A stretch of 64,000 nucleotides of DNA from RCIO01 sp965232405 (lineage in GTDB: Bacteria > Pseudomonadota > Alphaproteobacteria > Rhizobiales > Rhizobiaceae). The notes under the pieces are model-generated. The model was not told where the DNA came from. It searched no databases and saw nothing but the letters and a program-made list of their open reading frames with translations. Positions 29,095 through 39,174 of this stretch are shown piece by piece. The stretch is taken from positions 2,790,001 through 2,854,000 of the forward strand of contig OZ246966.1 in NCBI GenBank assembly GCA_965232405.1, given 5' to 3'. Every line of letters starts with the position of its first letter. Position 1 is the first letter of the stretch. Position numbers and translations under genes: made by a program.

Positions 29095-30132
29095 ATGAAG
29101 AGGATAATCTGCGCCGCCGTCTGCGCGGTTAGCGCCTTATTTTTCCACGTATCGGTGGCCGTTGCTCAGACCGGGGGAAGCACCACCGGTATCAGCCAGG
29201 GAAACGGCTCGTCGCTCGTCGGCATACCGCTGACCCGGTCGGACCCGCGCAACATCAATCAGCCGGGCATCAGCGACGGCAACATCGCATCGCTTGCGCT
29301 GGACGTGCCAATCGAATGCGTCGTTGACGGCGACTACGACAGTGATGGCGATATCGATGAAGCCGATTACATGATCTATCGGCGAACGCGGGACCTTCCG
29401 ACGGCGGCAAACGCTGATGATCTGACCATAGGAAATGACGATGAGCTCGGCCTTTTCGACCGATCCGGATTCATGCTGGACCGGCGAGAAAAGCTCTTCT
29501 GCGATCCAGACGAACTGCCCCAGCATCCCCTGCCGCCGGCACCGCATATCGTGTTTGGTGGCGCGCTGGGCGGCAACATACCGCTCGGCAATCCGCCATT
29601 TGGCCCGACACAGTTTGTCATCCCGTCGACCAATCTGGCAGGCCGGCTCTATGCGGAACTGTTCTGGCCGCACAAATTCGGGCCGCGGACCCATTTCGCG
29701 CTCGGCATTGCCGGCATCTATGGAAGCACATCCCCGCATTTCGTCGGCAATTATGGCAGTACTGCAGTCGTGGCCGTCGGCGGACTGGACAGCCATTGGG
29801 GCGGCGTAATTTACGCAGCGGCGGAGCACTCCATTGCGCCGAGGATCAACGCGCGGATCTTGCTTGGCGCGGGTGTCGGACAGCGGACCCTCAACCTGAC
29901 GACGGGAGGCGTGACGGTCGCGCAGGGAAGCGGCACGGTGCTGCTGCTGCAAGGTGGCGTCGAAGTGTTCCGTCGCCTCAACGACAATGTCGATGTCGGA
30001 CTTGGCGTGTTTGCAACGCGGGCGGGCGGCATCAATACCAATGTCGGGGGAATGAACCGGACCGTCGGGCCCGCGTGGAGTGCAAAAGTACTGGCCGAGT
30101 TGCGGTTCAACTTCAGTCAGCTGGTGGACTAG
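29095..30132 (+). CDS. Outer-membrane beta-barrel-like protein with dockerin-like loop
   Basis: 345 residues from the ATG at 29095, preceded by GGGGGAG. A signal peptide covers about 1-24 (ends VAVAQ). Near residues 80-100 a calcium-loop motif, DGDYDSDGDIDEADYMIYRR, resembles one dockerin type I half-repeat (Asp-x-Asp-x-Asp-Gly, then A-D-Y and a basic end). From about 150 onward the chain alternates short beta strands rich in Gly and aromatic residues and ends ELRFNFSQLVD, as in a porin- or autotransporter-type barrel with no fully typical terminal Phe. Family not recognised. It is followed by the secreted metalloprotease gene. Confidence 0.75.
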   Translation: MKRIICAAVCAVSALFFHVSVAVAQTGGSTTGISQGNGSSLVGIPLTRSDPRNINQPGISDGNIASLALDVPIECVVDGDYDSDGDIDEADYMIYRRTRDLPTAANADDLTIGNDDELGLFDRSGFMLDRREKLFCDPDELPQHPLPPAPHIVFGGALGGNIPLGNPPFGPTQFVIPSTNLAGRLYAELFWPHKFGPRTHFALGIAGIYGSTSPHFVGNYGSTAVVAVGGLDSHWGGVIYAAAEHSIAPRINARILLGAGVGQRTLNLTTGGVTVAQGSGTVLLLQGGVEVFRRLNDNVDVGLGVFATRAGGINTNVGGMNRTVGPAWSAKVLAELRFNFSQLVD

Positions 30133-30388
30133 GGTCAGTTAACGGCGTCCAGCATTGAGCCGACAATGCGGCGACGCAAGCAATTGCGATTGTGCCGGAG
30201 ACGAAAAGTTCAGCAAAACGAATGCGTTGACTCACGTTACGCTGGGTCCGAAAATCGGCGCATTCCTGATCGCAAATGCGCACGCCCTGAATTCATGCGT
30301 GACGCGGGCTCGACTGGGTCACGTGTTCAGGGTCAGCGGCGGGCACCGCTGATATTACGGGTTTGCGAAAACGCGGGTGGGCACAGGA

Positions 30389-32206
30389 ATGGCACATTAC
30401 AGAATTGGACTGATTTCACTGGCGATGGCGGCGTTCGGCCTTGCCGGCGCGGCGCAGGCGCAGGAAGCGGTGGACCTTTTCACCGATGAACCATCGGAAA
30501 CGGCGCGCGGCCGCGCGCTCTTCGAACCGGTGCCGGGCATCAGCCGCGAGATCATGGGCGAAGTCGCCTATTTCACCCTGTCGCCGGCAGCCGGCCGCAA
30601 CATCCGCGCTTCAAGCCGTGGCGGACGGCGGCTGCGCATTGCACTGCCGGAAGGCGAGTCTGCAACCTGCCTGTTCCCGCCGGAGCCGAACTCTCCCGAC
30701 AATGACAGCCCGAGGCTGCTTTCGGGCAATGTGGCAGGCTCTCCCGACATCGGCCTTTGCGACCTTGTGGTCGGCGATGACGGCGTTGTCGGGCACCTTG
30801 AGACGCGGGAAGGACGCTACCGCATTGTGCCGGTCGGCAGTGGCGACCATGCCGTGGTGAAGATCAGGACGGAACGATTTGCGCCCGAAGGCGAGCCGAG
30901 ACAGCCGCCGGCCGGCGACGCGCCCCGGCAGGAACAGCAGCGCGACGGCCGGTTTCTCAACGGGCTTTGCGACCAGCGCATGAACGCCTCGCTGCCGCCG
31001 CGCACGCTGGGGCCGATCCGCGTGATGATCCTTTACACACCGGCGGCGAAGGCCAAGTCATTCGATATCGATTCCGATATCACGCTGCTGATTTCGGCGC
31101 TCAGGCGCAGCTTTTCCGCGAGATCGACCGGCGGCAATTTTTCTGTCGGCGTGGAACTCGCTCATGCGCAAATGGTCAATTACAGCGAAGCGCCGGACGG
31201 GATGGGGACGGATCTCGACCGGCTGACGAACCCGTTCGATCCCATCTTCGGGCAGATGGCGGATTTGCGCACGCGCTACCGGGCCGATCTGGTGCATCTT
31301 CTGACCGACGCCAATGACGGCGACGGCTGCGGGCTGGGCTGGGTGAATGCCAATCCGTATCCCGGCAACGCCAAGTATGGTTTTTCGGTCGCCGACATTG
31401 GCTGTGCGGTCAACAATTACAGCTTCATCCACGAACTCGGGCACAATATCGGCATGCAACACGACCGTGCGGTGATGCGAGAGCCCGATCCGGACGCAAC
31501 CAATTACGGTTATGTAGTTCCCGAGGAGCAGGTTCGCTCGGTGATGGCCTACAACAGCGCCTGCGACGCACAGGGCATCTATTGCGAAAGGCTGCCCTAT
31601 TTCTCGACGCCGCGGCTGAGTGTTGACGGGACGCCCTTCGGGCGCTCCGCGCGCGACCGCAACGGGGCATACAATGTCGAGGCGCTGTGCAGGGGCGCGC
31701 CGGTGATCGCCGGTTTCCGTGACCCGTATGACTTTGTCTCGTTCGAGAACCAGGACGTCATCGGCACGGAAATCGACCGCGTGCGCGGGCTGGATCAGGA
31801 CGCCTGTGCGGCCCGATGCGAGGACAACGCCGCCTGCGAGGCCTATACCTTCGACAAGTGGAACGGCTGGTGCTTCATGAAGGGCTCGGTATCCGGGTTA
31901 CGGCTGGAACCCAAGGCGGTGTCGGGCCTGCGGCCCTGGTATGACGAACCCGGCCGCTCCGACCGTCCGGTCAAGATGGTGCACTATCGCGGCAAACAAT
32001 TTCCCGGGAAAGGCTATGAAACGCATTATGCCTCGGACGCCGACGCTTGCGAGAGCATCTGCGAGGGCGACGGCCACTGCATGGGCTACACCCAGCATAT
32101 CAACGAAAATCGCTGCGAGACCTTTGCGACGCTGGGCGAATATTTCTCCAGCAATGGCGCCGAAAGCGGTGTGAAGACGCAGCCATTCCCGTCCGGCGAC
32201 GAATAG
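30389..32206 (+). CDS. Secreted metzincin zinc protease with two PAN/apple modules
   Basis: 605 residues from the ATG at 30389; a GTG at 30377 is also possible. A signal peptide covers about 1-24 (ends AAQAQ). A 150-residue prosegment follows. The metzincin domain has HELGHNIGMQHD with zinc ligands His348, His352 and His358 and catalytic Glu349, then the Met-turn in SVMAYN about 35 residues on; the neighbouring Cys residues suggest reprolysin-like disulfides. Two PAN/apple-like modules (about 450-520 and 528-600) each show a Cys pattern C-x3-C, C and C. PAN domains bind proteins or glycans, so an extracellular protease with adhesion modules is likely. Confidence 0.87.
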   Translation: MAHYRIGLISLAMAAFGLAGAAQAQEAVDLFTDEPSETARGRALFEPVPGISREIMGEVAYFTLSPAAGRNIRASSRGGRRLRIALPEGESATCLFPPEPNSPDNDSPRLLSGNVAGSPDIGLCDLVVGDDGVVGHLETREGRYRIVPVGSGDHAVVKIRTERFAPEGEPRQPPAGDAPRQEQQRDGRFLNGLCDQRMNASLPPRTLGPIRVMILYTPAAKAKSFDIDSDITLLISALRRSFSARSTGGNFSVGVELAHAQMVNYSEAPDGMGTDLDRLTNPFDPIFGQMADLRTRYRADLVHLLTDANDGDGCGLGWVNANPYPGNAKYGFSVADIGCAVNNYSFIHELGHNIGMQHDRAVMREPDPDATNYGYVVPEEQVRSVMAYNSACDAQGIYCERLPYFSTPRLSVDGTPFGRSARDRNGAYNVEALCRGAPVIAGFRDPYDFVSFENQDVIGTEIDRVRGLDQDACAARCEDNAACEAYTFDKWNGWCFMKGSVSGLRLEPKAVSGLRPWYDEPGRSDRPVKMVHYRGKQFPGKGYETHYASDADACESICEGDGHCMGYTQHINENRCETFATLGEYFSSNGAESGVKTQPFPSGDE

Positions 32207-32223
32207 CGGCGGCAAGGGGGACA

Positions 32224-32994
32224 ATGCCGTTCGACTATGTCAGCGTCGAGGAGACGATCGCGCGCGCCGGGCTGCGCATGGTCGTGGTTGGCGGGCTGCC
32301 CAGTCCGTGGGGTGAGGCTGCCAAGGGCATTCTTCACATCAAGAAGATCGAGTGGGCGGCGGTGCGGCTCGCCTATGACAGCGACGCGCTCAGAGCGTGG
32401 GCCGGGCAACGCAGCGGGCCTGTCGCCATCTATGAGAACGAGCGACCGCGCGCGGGCTGGCATGAAATCCTGCTTCTGGCCGAGCGGCTGGCGCCAGAGC
32501 CGGCACTGCTGCCGGCCGATGAGGCGGAGCGCGTTACGGTTGCGGGCATCGGCCAGGAATTGTGCGGCGAAGACGGGCTCGGCTGGTCGCGCCGGCTGCA
32601 ACTTGTCGATGCCGGTCTGAACGGCAAGGGTGGCTTCGTGGAGCCGGTGGCCAGATATCTGGCGAAGAAATACGGCTATCGTCCGGGCGTGGCGGATGAG
32701 GCGAAACGGCGGGTCGTCGCCATCCTGTCGATGCTTGTCGCGCGGCTGAAAGAGCAGCAGGCGGCAGGCAGCCGCTACATCGTCGGCGAACAACTGACGG
32801 CCGCCGACATCTATTGCGCGACATTTGCCGGCATGTTCCAGCCGCTGCCGGAAGAGGTGTGCGCGATGGACCGGCACATGCGTCGCGCCTTCGCGACGCT
32901 AGACGATGAGACCGAAGCGGCTCTCGACCCAGTCCTGTTCGAGCATCGCGACATGATGTACCGCGATCATCTAGAGTTGCCGCTATCGCTTTGA
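32224..32994 (+). CDS. Glutathione S-transferase-like protein
   Basis: 256 residues beginning at the ATG at 32224, 17 bases after the metalloprotease stop. The N-terminal part has a beta-alpha pattern of a thioredoxin-like fold but not the usual Ser/Cys/Tyr signature. The C-terminal half has an all-helical GST domain ending around SRYIVGEQLTAADIYCATFAG, the conserved N-capping S/T-x-x-D motif of GSTs. Enzymatic activity and partner are unknown. It may be co-transcribed with the protease because of the tiny gap. Confidence 0.8.
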   Translation: MPFDYVSVEETIARAGLRMVVVGGLPSPWGEAAKGILHIKKIEWAAVRLAYDSDALRAWAGQRSGPVAIYENERPRAGWHEILLLAERLAPEPALLPADEAERVTVAGIGQELCGEDGLGWSRRLQLVDAGLNGKGGFVEPVARYLAKKYGYRPGVADEAKRRVVAILSMLVARLKEQQAAGSRYIVGEQLTAADIYCATFAGMFQPLPEEVCAMDRHMRRAFATLDDETEAALDPVLFEHRDMMYRDHLELPLSL

Positions 32995-32995
32995 A

Positions 32996-33038
32996 TTCAG
33001 GTATCTACGAGGCGCATGGTCTCGTGCCTAAACCTGAA
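32996..33038 (+). other. Imperfect stem-loop after the GST-like gene
   Basis: TTCAGGT (32996-33002) pairs with ACCTGAA (33032-33038), and inside it ACGAG (33007-33011) pairs with CTCGT (33021-33025). No T-run follows, so it is not a clear intrinsic terminator. The 200-bp gap up to the PAS-GGDEF-EAL gene is otherwise AT-rich by local standards and probably carries that gene's promoter. Confidence 0.4.
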
Positions 33039-33194
33039 TATTAGACAATATTTGAAGTAATTTCAGAACCCGGCGCTAACAATGTTTTGTTTCTATTTTC
33101 AAATAGTTGCGTCTGAACGCGTCCGGTAACCTTTTCATAGCTGCATTCCGTTCAGGGTGGGGATTCACGCGCATCCGAGCAAACGGAACCGATA

Positions 33195-34931
33195 ATGGCA
33201 CACAATCTCGCGGTTAAGACCACCGAACCCAGCGAATTGGACAAGCTGCAGCTTCTGGTCGACAACCTTCCATTCGGGGCGGCTCTGGTTACCCTGGGTG
33301 GCCATATGCTGGTGCACAATCCGGAGTTTGCCCGCATCTATGGCATGGACCAGCCTCCTCCGCCCGGCGTTTTTCCGGAGGGCGTGGACCAGGCGCAAAT
33401 GACCATCTGGGATCTGCTTGACCTGGGCGTGTTCGACCACCTTTTCGACAATGCCCGGCAGGTATTCATCGACACATTCCAAAGCCTCGAGCGCGGCGAA
33501 GACTACTACAAGAACCTCGAGGTGAATGGCCGGCTCATCGAAATCCACGATAAACCGATCGGCAACGGGCTGGCGATCACGACACATATCGACGTGACCG
33601 AGCGTATTCGTGCCGAGAAACAGGTGGAATACATGGCGTGGCACGATCCGTTGACGGGTCTGCCCAACCGGGCCGCTTTCACCGACCGCCTGGACCACAT
33701 GATGGAAGAGGCAAAGGTCCTGGGAAAAACGTTCGCAATCGCCTCGGTGGATCTCGACCGATTCAAGGATGTGAACGACGTATTCGGGCATGGCGCCGGA
33801 GACGAGCTTCTCAAGGAAGTCGCCCGCCGGTTCCAAAAGGCCGCGGAGCATTGCTTCATTGCCCGTCTCGGCGGCGACGAGTTTGTGTTCCTTTGCGCCC
33901 ACGATTTGCTCCCCGAACAAATGGGGGAGATGGCCGAAGCCATGCTTCGCGAGGTCAGCGGCGAGGTGGAAATCGATGGTACACGCCTGCTGATCAATAT
34001 GAGCGCCGGCATCGCTGTCTATCCCGACAACGGTCAGACGGCGGTTGAGCTACTTAGCGCCGCCGATGCGGCACTCTACCGGGCCAAGGAGGAAGGGCGG
34101 GGAACCGTCCGCTTCTTCGAACCGGAAATGGATCGCCGAATTCACAATCGCCGGCGGCTGGCTCAAGACTTGCGGCTTGCCCTGGTCAAGGGCGAACTGT
34201 CGCTCCACTATCAGCCACAGTCGACTGTGGACGGCGAACTCACCGGCTTCGAGGCGCTGTTGCGCTGGCAACATCCCGATCGCGGTTTTATCTCGCCCGC
34301 CGAGTTCATTCCGGTTGCCGAGGAGAACGGACTGATCGTCGATATCGGCTCATGGGTGCTAAAAACGGCCTGCGCGGAGGCGGCGAGTTGGGACAAGAAA
34401 TATTCTGTTGCCGTCAATCTTTCGCCGCTCCAGTTCAGGCATGGCGACCTGCCCGAACTGGTGCATGAAACGCTCTTTGCAACAGGACTGAGCCCGGACC
34501 GGCTGGAACTGGAGATCACCGAAGGCGTTCTGGTGGTCGATTTCGCCCGTGCGCTTGGCATCCTGCGGCGTATCAAGGCGCTTGGCGTGCGCATCGCCAT
34601 GGACGATTTTGGCACCGGATACTCGTCACTGAGTTATCTGCAGGCCTTTCCATTCGACAAGCTCAAGGTTGATCGGTCGTTTGTCGCCAATCTGACAAAG
34701 GACAAACACGCGCGAGAAATCGTGCGCGCGGTCATAGGGCTTGGCCGCGGATTGAATATGCCCATTGTGGCCGAGGGCGTGGAAACGCAAGAGCAGCTCG
34801 ATTTTCTCGCTGCCGAGCAGTGCTTCGGAATTCAGGGCTATCTGCTCGGTCGACCGCAGGCGCACGCGGATACACAGGCGACGATATACCGTGCCGGCAA
34901 TCAATCCACCCAGTGGTCGGCTACCGGCTAA
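33195..34931 (+). CDS. PAS-GGDEF-EAL cyclic-di-GMP enzyme
   Basis: 578 residues, no membrane helix. A PAS-like sensor domain at about 15-130 (DNLPFGAALVTLGGHMLVHNPEF). The GGDEF domain has intact GGDEF near 225-229. The EAL domain has EALLRW near 352 and the downstream conserved DDFGTGYSSL and VAEGVET segments, so both cyclase and phosphodiesterase motifs look competent; the net activity cannot be inferred. Its 3' end overlaps the convergent ketopantoate reductase gene by 11 bp. It is the second c-di-GMP gene in the window. Confidence 0.93.
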   Translation: MAHNLAVKTTEPSELDKLQLLVDNLPFGAALVTLGGHMLVHNPEFARIYGMDQPPPPGVFPEGVDQAQMTIWDLLDLGVFDHLFDNARQVFIDTFQSLERGEDYYKNLEVNGRLIEIHDKPIGNGLAITTHIDVTERIRAEKQVEYMAWHDPLTGLPNRAAFTDRLDHMMEEAKVLGKTFAIASVDLDRFKDVNDVFGHGAGDELLKEVARRFQKAAEHCFIARLGGDEFVFLCAHDLLPEQMGEMAEAMLREVSGEVEIDGTRLLINMSAGIAVYPDNGQTAVELLSAADAALYRAKEEGRGTVRFFEPEMDRRIHNRRRLAQDLRLALVKGELSLHYQPQSTVDGELTGFEALLRWQHPDRGFISPAEFIPVAEENGLIVDIGSWVLKTACAEAASWDKKYSVAVNLSPLQFRHGDLPELVHETLFATGLSPDRLELEITEGVLVVDFARALGILRRIKALGVRIAMDDFGTGYSSLSYLQAFPFDKLKVDRSFVANLTKDKHAREIVRAVIGLGRGLNMPIVAEGVETQEQLDFLAAEQCFGIQGYLLGRPQAHADTQATIYRAGNQSTQWSATG

Positions 34932-35928
34932 CGGCGCGCAGCAGTTCTTCGCCCGGCCAGTCCCGTCTGCCGCCGGCTTCGGCTACCTTCACCAGCTTGA
35001 CGATTGCGGTGTTGACGGGTGCTGGGCTGCCAATCCGCTCGGCCAGCTTGACGATCTCGCCATTGAGGAAGTCGATCTCGGTGGGGCGGCCAGCAGCGAA
35101 ATCGTCAGCCATCGAAGAGCGGGCATGGGCGTCGATCTTCTGCAGTTTCAGCCCGACGGCATTGAAGAAGAAATCGGGTGTGGCGACAAAAGCGGGGATC
35201 AGCTTTGGCGGCAGCGGGCCGACCTTGGCCGGAGTTATGCCGGCGGCCGACAGGACGCCAAGCGCCTCGCGCATCGAAGCCGCCAGGACGCGGCGGTAGG
35301 CGCGCTCCGACAGTTCGGCAAGCAGGGTCTTTCCCGATAGCGCGTTGACGGCGTTGTTCAGGTTGATGAGCAGCTTGCCCCATGCCAGCGAAAGCGGATC
35401 GTCGGTGAGGGCAAGTTCGGCCGGCGTGCCGGCAAGGGCGGTGGCGAGCGGCTGAGTGATCGCGTGGCGCTCGGCAGCGAGCAGGCCCGAGGTGCCGCGA
35501 TGCAGGCGGTTGTCATCCAGCCAGGCGACATTGAAGCCGGTCATGCCGCGCAGGATCGTGCGGCCGGGTAGCGCGTCTTTCAGGATTTCGATGTTGCTGA
35601 TGCCGTTTTGCAGCGAAAGCACGGCGGCCGAGGCCGGAGCGTCGGCCGCGATCTGGCCAGCGGCTTCTGCCGTCGCTGTGCTCTTGACCGTGAGCACGAT
35701 CAGCTCGGCGTTTTGGAGCGCCTTCGGCGAAGTCTCGAAGGGAAGGGTATCGGCCGCAACAACAACGTCCAGCCCTTCATGATCGGTAAGGCGCAGGCCG
35801 TTTTCCGCGATACGTTCAGCAACGGGCGGGCGGCCGATCAATGTGACGTCGAGGCCGCAATTCCTCCACATGCCGCCGACGAAACAGCCGACCGAACCGG
35901 CGCCCAGGACCGTAATGCGTGGCGTCAT
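34921..35928 (-). CDS. panE: 2-dehydropantoate 2-reductase (ketopantoate reductase) family
   Basis: 335 residues from the ATG at 35928, preceded by a GGGGA site; the frame is open to 36078 but without support. An N-terminal Rossmann domain with VLGAGSVGCFVGG, the catalytic-Lys segment TVKSTATAEA, and the C-terminal helical domain with GKLLINLNNAVNAL are typical. It reduces ketopantoate to pantoate with NADPH in pantothenate/CoA synthesis, or is a related reductase. The window gives no pan operon context, so the symbol is tentative. Confidence 0.85.
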   Translation of the reverse strand: MTPRITVLGAGSVGCFVGGMWRNCGLDVTLIGRPPVAERIAENGLRLTDHEGLDVVVAADTLPFETSPKALQNAELIVLTVKSTATAEAAGQIAADAPASAAVLSLQNGISNIEILKDALPGRTILRGMTGFNVAWLDDNRLHRGTSGLLAAERHAITQPLATALAGTPAELALTDDPLSLAWGKLLINLNNAVNALSGKTLLAELSERAYRRVLAASMREALGVLSAAGITPAKVGPLPPKLIPAFVATPDFFFNAVGLKLQKIDAHARSSMADDFAAGRPTEIDFLNGEIVKLAERIGSPAPVNTAIVKLVKVAEAGGRRDWPGEELLRAVSR

Positions 35929-36004
35929 GGATGTCCCCGGTTTGCCTCCCTGCCGGGCAATCCTATAGTGGTTGCAACGAACGCGGTAGCGCGGAGAGGA
36001 AACG

Positions 36005-36286
36005 ATGTCCTTTTTCAAGAAGCTGTTTGGCGGTGGGGGGCCGGATGCCGTCGATGGCGGCGAACCGGTGGAGCACAAGGGCTACGTGATCCGCGCGACG
36101 CCCTATCAGGAAGGCGGGCAGTACCAGACCTGCGGCGTCATCTCGAAAGAGATCGACGGCGAAACGAAGGAACACCGTTTCGTGCGCGCCGACCGGACAA
36201 ACTCGGTGGACGAAGCCATCGCGATCTCGCTGCGCAAGGGCCAGCAGATCGTGGATGAGCAGGGGGATACAATATTCAAACAGTAG
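36005..36286 (+). CDS. HlyU-type protein
   Basis: 93 residues; a MSFFKKLFGGG start and a compact beta core with GYVIRATP and a C-terminal helix. It belongs to the HlyU family (PF10115), small proteins first described as transcriptional activators, but this version lacks a recognisable HTH and the name is by family only. It is divergent from the ketopantoate reductase gene with a 76-bp gap. Confidence 0.85.
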   Translation: MSFFKKLFGGGGPDAVDGGEPVEHKGYVIRATPYQEGGQYQTCGVISKEIDGETKEHRFVRADRTNSVDEAIAISLRKGQQIVDEQGDTIFKQ

Positions 36287-36290
36287 GCGT

Positions 36291-36430
36291 TGGCCGATGT
36301 TGCGGCCATGACGGGCTGCAAATGGCGGCTTTCTGCGCTTCCGGTGCTCACGTACCCCAAGTACGCTCCGCTCCGGTTTTCGAAATCCACCGTTTTCGCC
36401 TCACCCTGCCCGCAACCTAGACAAACCCCG
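36291..36430. repeat. Dispersed intergenic repeat, copy 2
   Basis: Matches 15795-15962 over most of its length, including the core GCGCTTCCGGTGCTCACGTA and the flank CATGACGGGCTGCAAAT. The centre is partly palindromic around TACCCCAAGTAC. It fills half of the 300-bp gap 36287-36586; the remainder before the LuxR gene shows a hairpin-forming GCCGCAGCGAATGCGGC near 36498 but no gene. Confidence 0.75.
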
Positions 36431-36586
36431 TGTTGGTTGGTGGGATATGGGCCTGATAGTGAAATTGCGTCGATGAGTGCCTAAGTATCAGTGTCAGCCG
36501 CAGCGAATGCGGCTTGTCGCCATGCCGCGCAGGAAACGGGTCGTTCCCGGCGCGCGATCCAAACATAAGAAGACAAGGGAGCCGCC

Positions 36587-37027
36587 ATGCTGCTGGACGA
36601 TCTGGATCGGACATTCGAAATCGATTCCGCCATCGATGCCGAAGAGGTGTCGGAGCTGACGCTGGACCGGCGTTCGCGCAGGGTGGAGCCCAAGGCAACC
36701 GACGTTGCTGAAGCCGATGTTGCGCTGCCCGACGATGCGCCGGCGGAACTGGTTGAAGCCGCTGAGTTGCTGATCAATGCGGGTTACAGGATCAGCCGTG
36801 CTGATGACGGCGTCAGCGACGAGGATAGTCCTTCACTTTCGCCGCGCGAGCTTGAGGTGCTGTCACTGCTTGCCGAGGGCGCGCCGAACAAAGTGATCGC
36901 GCGCCGGCTCGACATCTCGGTTCACACCGCGAAATTCCACGTTGCGTCAATCATCGCCAAGCTGGGTGCCGCCAACCGCACCGACGCCACGGCAATCGCC
37001 ATGCGGCAGGGGCTGATTCAGAGCTAG
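36587..37027 (+). CDS. LuxR/NarL-type HTH regulator without receiver domain
   Basis: 146 residues. The N-terminal 75 are acidic and show no receiver or sensor fold that I can identify. The C-terminal GerE/LuxR HTH (about 80-145) has SLSPRELEVLSLLAEGAPNK, the typical start, then IARRLDISVHTAKFHVASII and a last helix. It binds DNA as a dimer; the input signal is unknown and may come from a partner. It ends 19 bp from the convergent FKBP gene. Confidence 0.87.
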   Translation: MLLDDLDRTFEIDSAIDAEEVSELTLDRRSRRVEPKATDVAEADVALPDDAPAELVEAAELLINAGYRISRADDGVSDEDSPSLSPRELEVLSLLAEGAPNKVIARRLDISVHTAKFHVASIIAKLGAANRTDATAIAMRQGLIQS

Positions 37028-37046
37028 CGATTCGGAGAGGCGGACC

Positions 37047-37499
37047 TCAAGCCGACGGCTCGCCCTCGGACGCGACGATCTCCACGATCTCGATCTCGAA
37101 GGTCAGGTCGTGCCCGGCGAGAGGGTGGTTGGCGTCGACCGTTACCTGGCTTTCATCGAAATCCTTCACGACAAGCTGGACGGCGCGGCCGTCAGGTGTC
37201 TGCGCCTGCAGGATGCCGCCAACGGCCAAATCGATTTCGGCAGGAATAGTGGAGCGCGGCACGACCTGAATCTGCTGTTCGTCGCGCTGGCCGTAACCTT
37301 CGTCCACGGGGACCGTAACGGTTTCCTTGGCGCCGACGGCCATGCCCTGGATCTGCCTGTCCAGGCCGGAAATGACCTGGCCCGCACCAACCCTGAGCTC
37401 CAACGGCTCCTCACCCTGCGACGTGCCGAACTGGGTGCCGTCCTCCAGCTTTCCGGTGTAGTGAATGCGCACGACGTCGCCGCTTTTGACTTCGGTCAT
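37047..37499 (-). CDS. FKBP-type peptidyl-prolyl cis-trans isomerase (SlyD/FkpB-like)
   Basis: 150 residues. The FKBP fold starts VKSGDVVRIHYTGKLEDGT. A flap insertion, as in SlyD-type isomerases, lies between about 70 and 120, and the C-terminal strand with DLTFEIEIVEI closes the domain. It accelerates proline isomerisation in protein folding. It lacks the metal-binding His/Cys tail of E. coli SlyD, so metal chaperone activity is not expected. Confidence 0.92.
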   Translation of the reverse strand: MTEVKSGDVVRIHYTGKLEDGTQFGTSQGEEPLELRVGAGQVISGLDRQIQGMAVGAKETVTVPVDEGYGQRDEQQIQVVPRSTIPAEIDLAVGGILQAQTPDGRAVQLVVKDFDESQVTVDANHPLAGHDLTFEIEIVEIVASEGEPSA

Positions 37500-37715
37500 G
37501 TCGTTGTCCGATCTTTTCGAGGAATGTTGGCTGCCGCCGCGCGGCGCCGGGCGAATGGCCGGTATGAACCGACGACTTTCGATTCACGGACGGTAAAGGC
37601 CCGGGGTGGGGCCTGTAAAGGGATGGCTGCTCATTCGGTGCTGCGTGCAACTTGCAGCTTGCCTTGGCGCTGACACCGCGCGACGATTGGCGGACACAAT
37701 CAGGGAGGCTGCTTC

Positions 37716-38585
<870 letters not shown>

Positions 38586-38591
38586 GTCCTG

Positions 38592-38810
38592 TCAGCAGCA
38601 GGCTTCGTCGCGCTGTATTGGCGGGCACGCCACGCTGCCATGGGAACAGAATACGCAGCAGTCGCCGGGTTTAGGCTTCAGCAGCGTTTTGCAGCCATTG
38701 CATTCGTAGAACCACTGGCACGCGTCAGTCGGCATGGTTTCCGTTTTTGCGTGGCCGCAGATAGGGCAGGTGATCGTTGATGTCAGTTCGACATCCGGCA
38801 TGTCTCGCAC
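38592..38810 (-). CDS. GDCCVxC-motif protein of mer-like cassettes
   Basis: 72 residues, starting from the GTG at 38810 immediately after the merT stop, or the ATG at 38801. It has two Cys pairs near the N-terminus (CPICGH), a third pair in ECNGCKT, and the signature GDCCVFC near 49-55, followed by a short Cys-ending tail. The name of the family comes from that motif; it occurs with mercury transport genes and is probably a cytosolic metal-binding or handling protein. Its position as the distal gene after MerT fits. Confidence 0.88.
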   Translation of the reverse strand: MRDMPDVELTSTITCPICGHAKTETMPTDACQWFYECNGCKTLLKPKPGDCCVFCSHGSVACPPIQRDEACC

Positions 38811-39140
38811 CTACATGTAGGACAGGAAAAACATGGTCAGTCGTTCCTCGTTGATGATGACAAGCCAGGCGAGGGACGTAAGCGCGCTACCTATGGACAA
38901 TGTCGCGACCGTGGTGCGAGATGCGCCGCGTCGTAGAGCGACGAACCATGCGGCAACCAGCAGAATGACCGACAGACCGATCAGGTAAGGGCTGACGGCG
39001 GCAATGGGCGCGAAGACGACCATCCAGCTGCCGCCCAACCCGGCAATCATCAGGCTCATCGGCAGGACACAACAGGTGGTTGCCGCGAATAACGCAACAA
39101 TCGAACCGCCCAGGCCGGCGCGTGAGATCGTATCAGCCAT
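38811..39140 (-). CDS. merT: Mercuric transport protein MerT
   Basis: 109 residues from the ATG at 39140, with AAGGAGAG upstream. Three predicted helices (about 10-30, 35-55, 60-80). The Cys pair of the first helix, ATTCCVLP (Cys23-Cys24), is the metal-accepting site in MerT. The second Cys pair of the classic cytoplasmic loop is absent here, as in some marine or shortened MerT proteins. MerT imports Hg(II) for detoxification; no merA reductase or merP is present in the window. Driven by the MerR-type promoter at 39175-39205. Confidence 0.87.
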   Translation of the reverse strand: MADTISRAGLGGSIVALFAATTCCVLPMSLMIAGLGGSWMVVFAPIAAVSPYLIGLSVILLVAAWFVALRRGASRTTVATLSIGSALTSLAWLVIINEERLTMFFLSYM

Positions 39141-39174
39141 CGTGCAGTCACTCTCCTTGATTGGCCATTTGCAA

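Noticed and set aside
28875..29096. 73-codon minus-strand frame between yjbQ and the outer-membrane-like gene
   Set aside because: Some protein-like composition but no ribosome site, no family and an overlap with the next gene start; support is insufficient.
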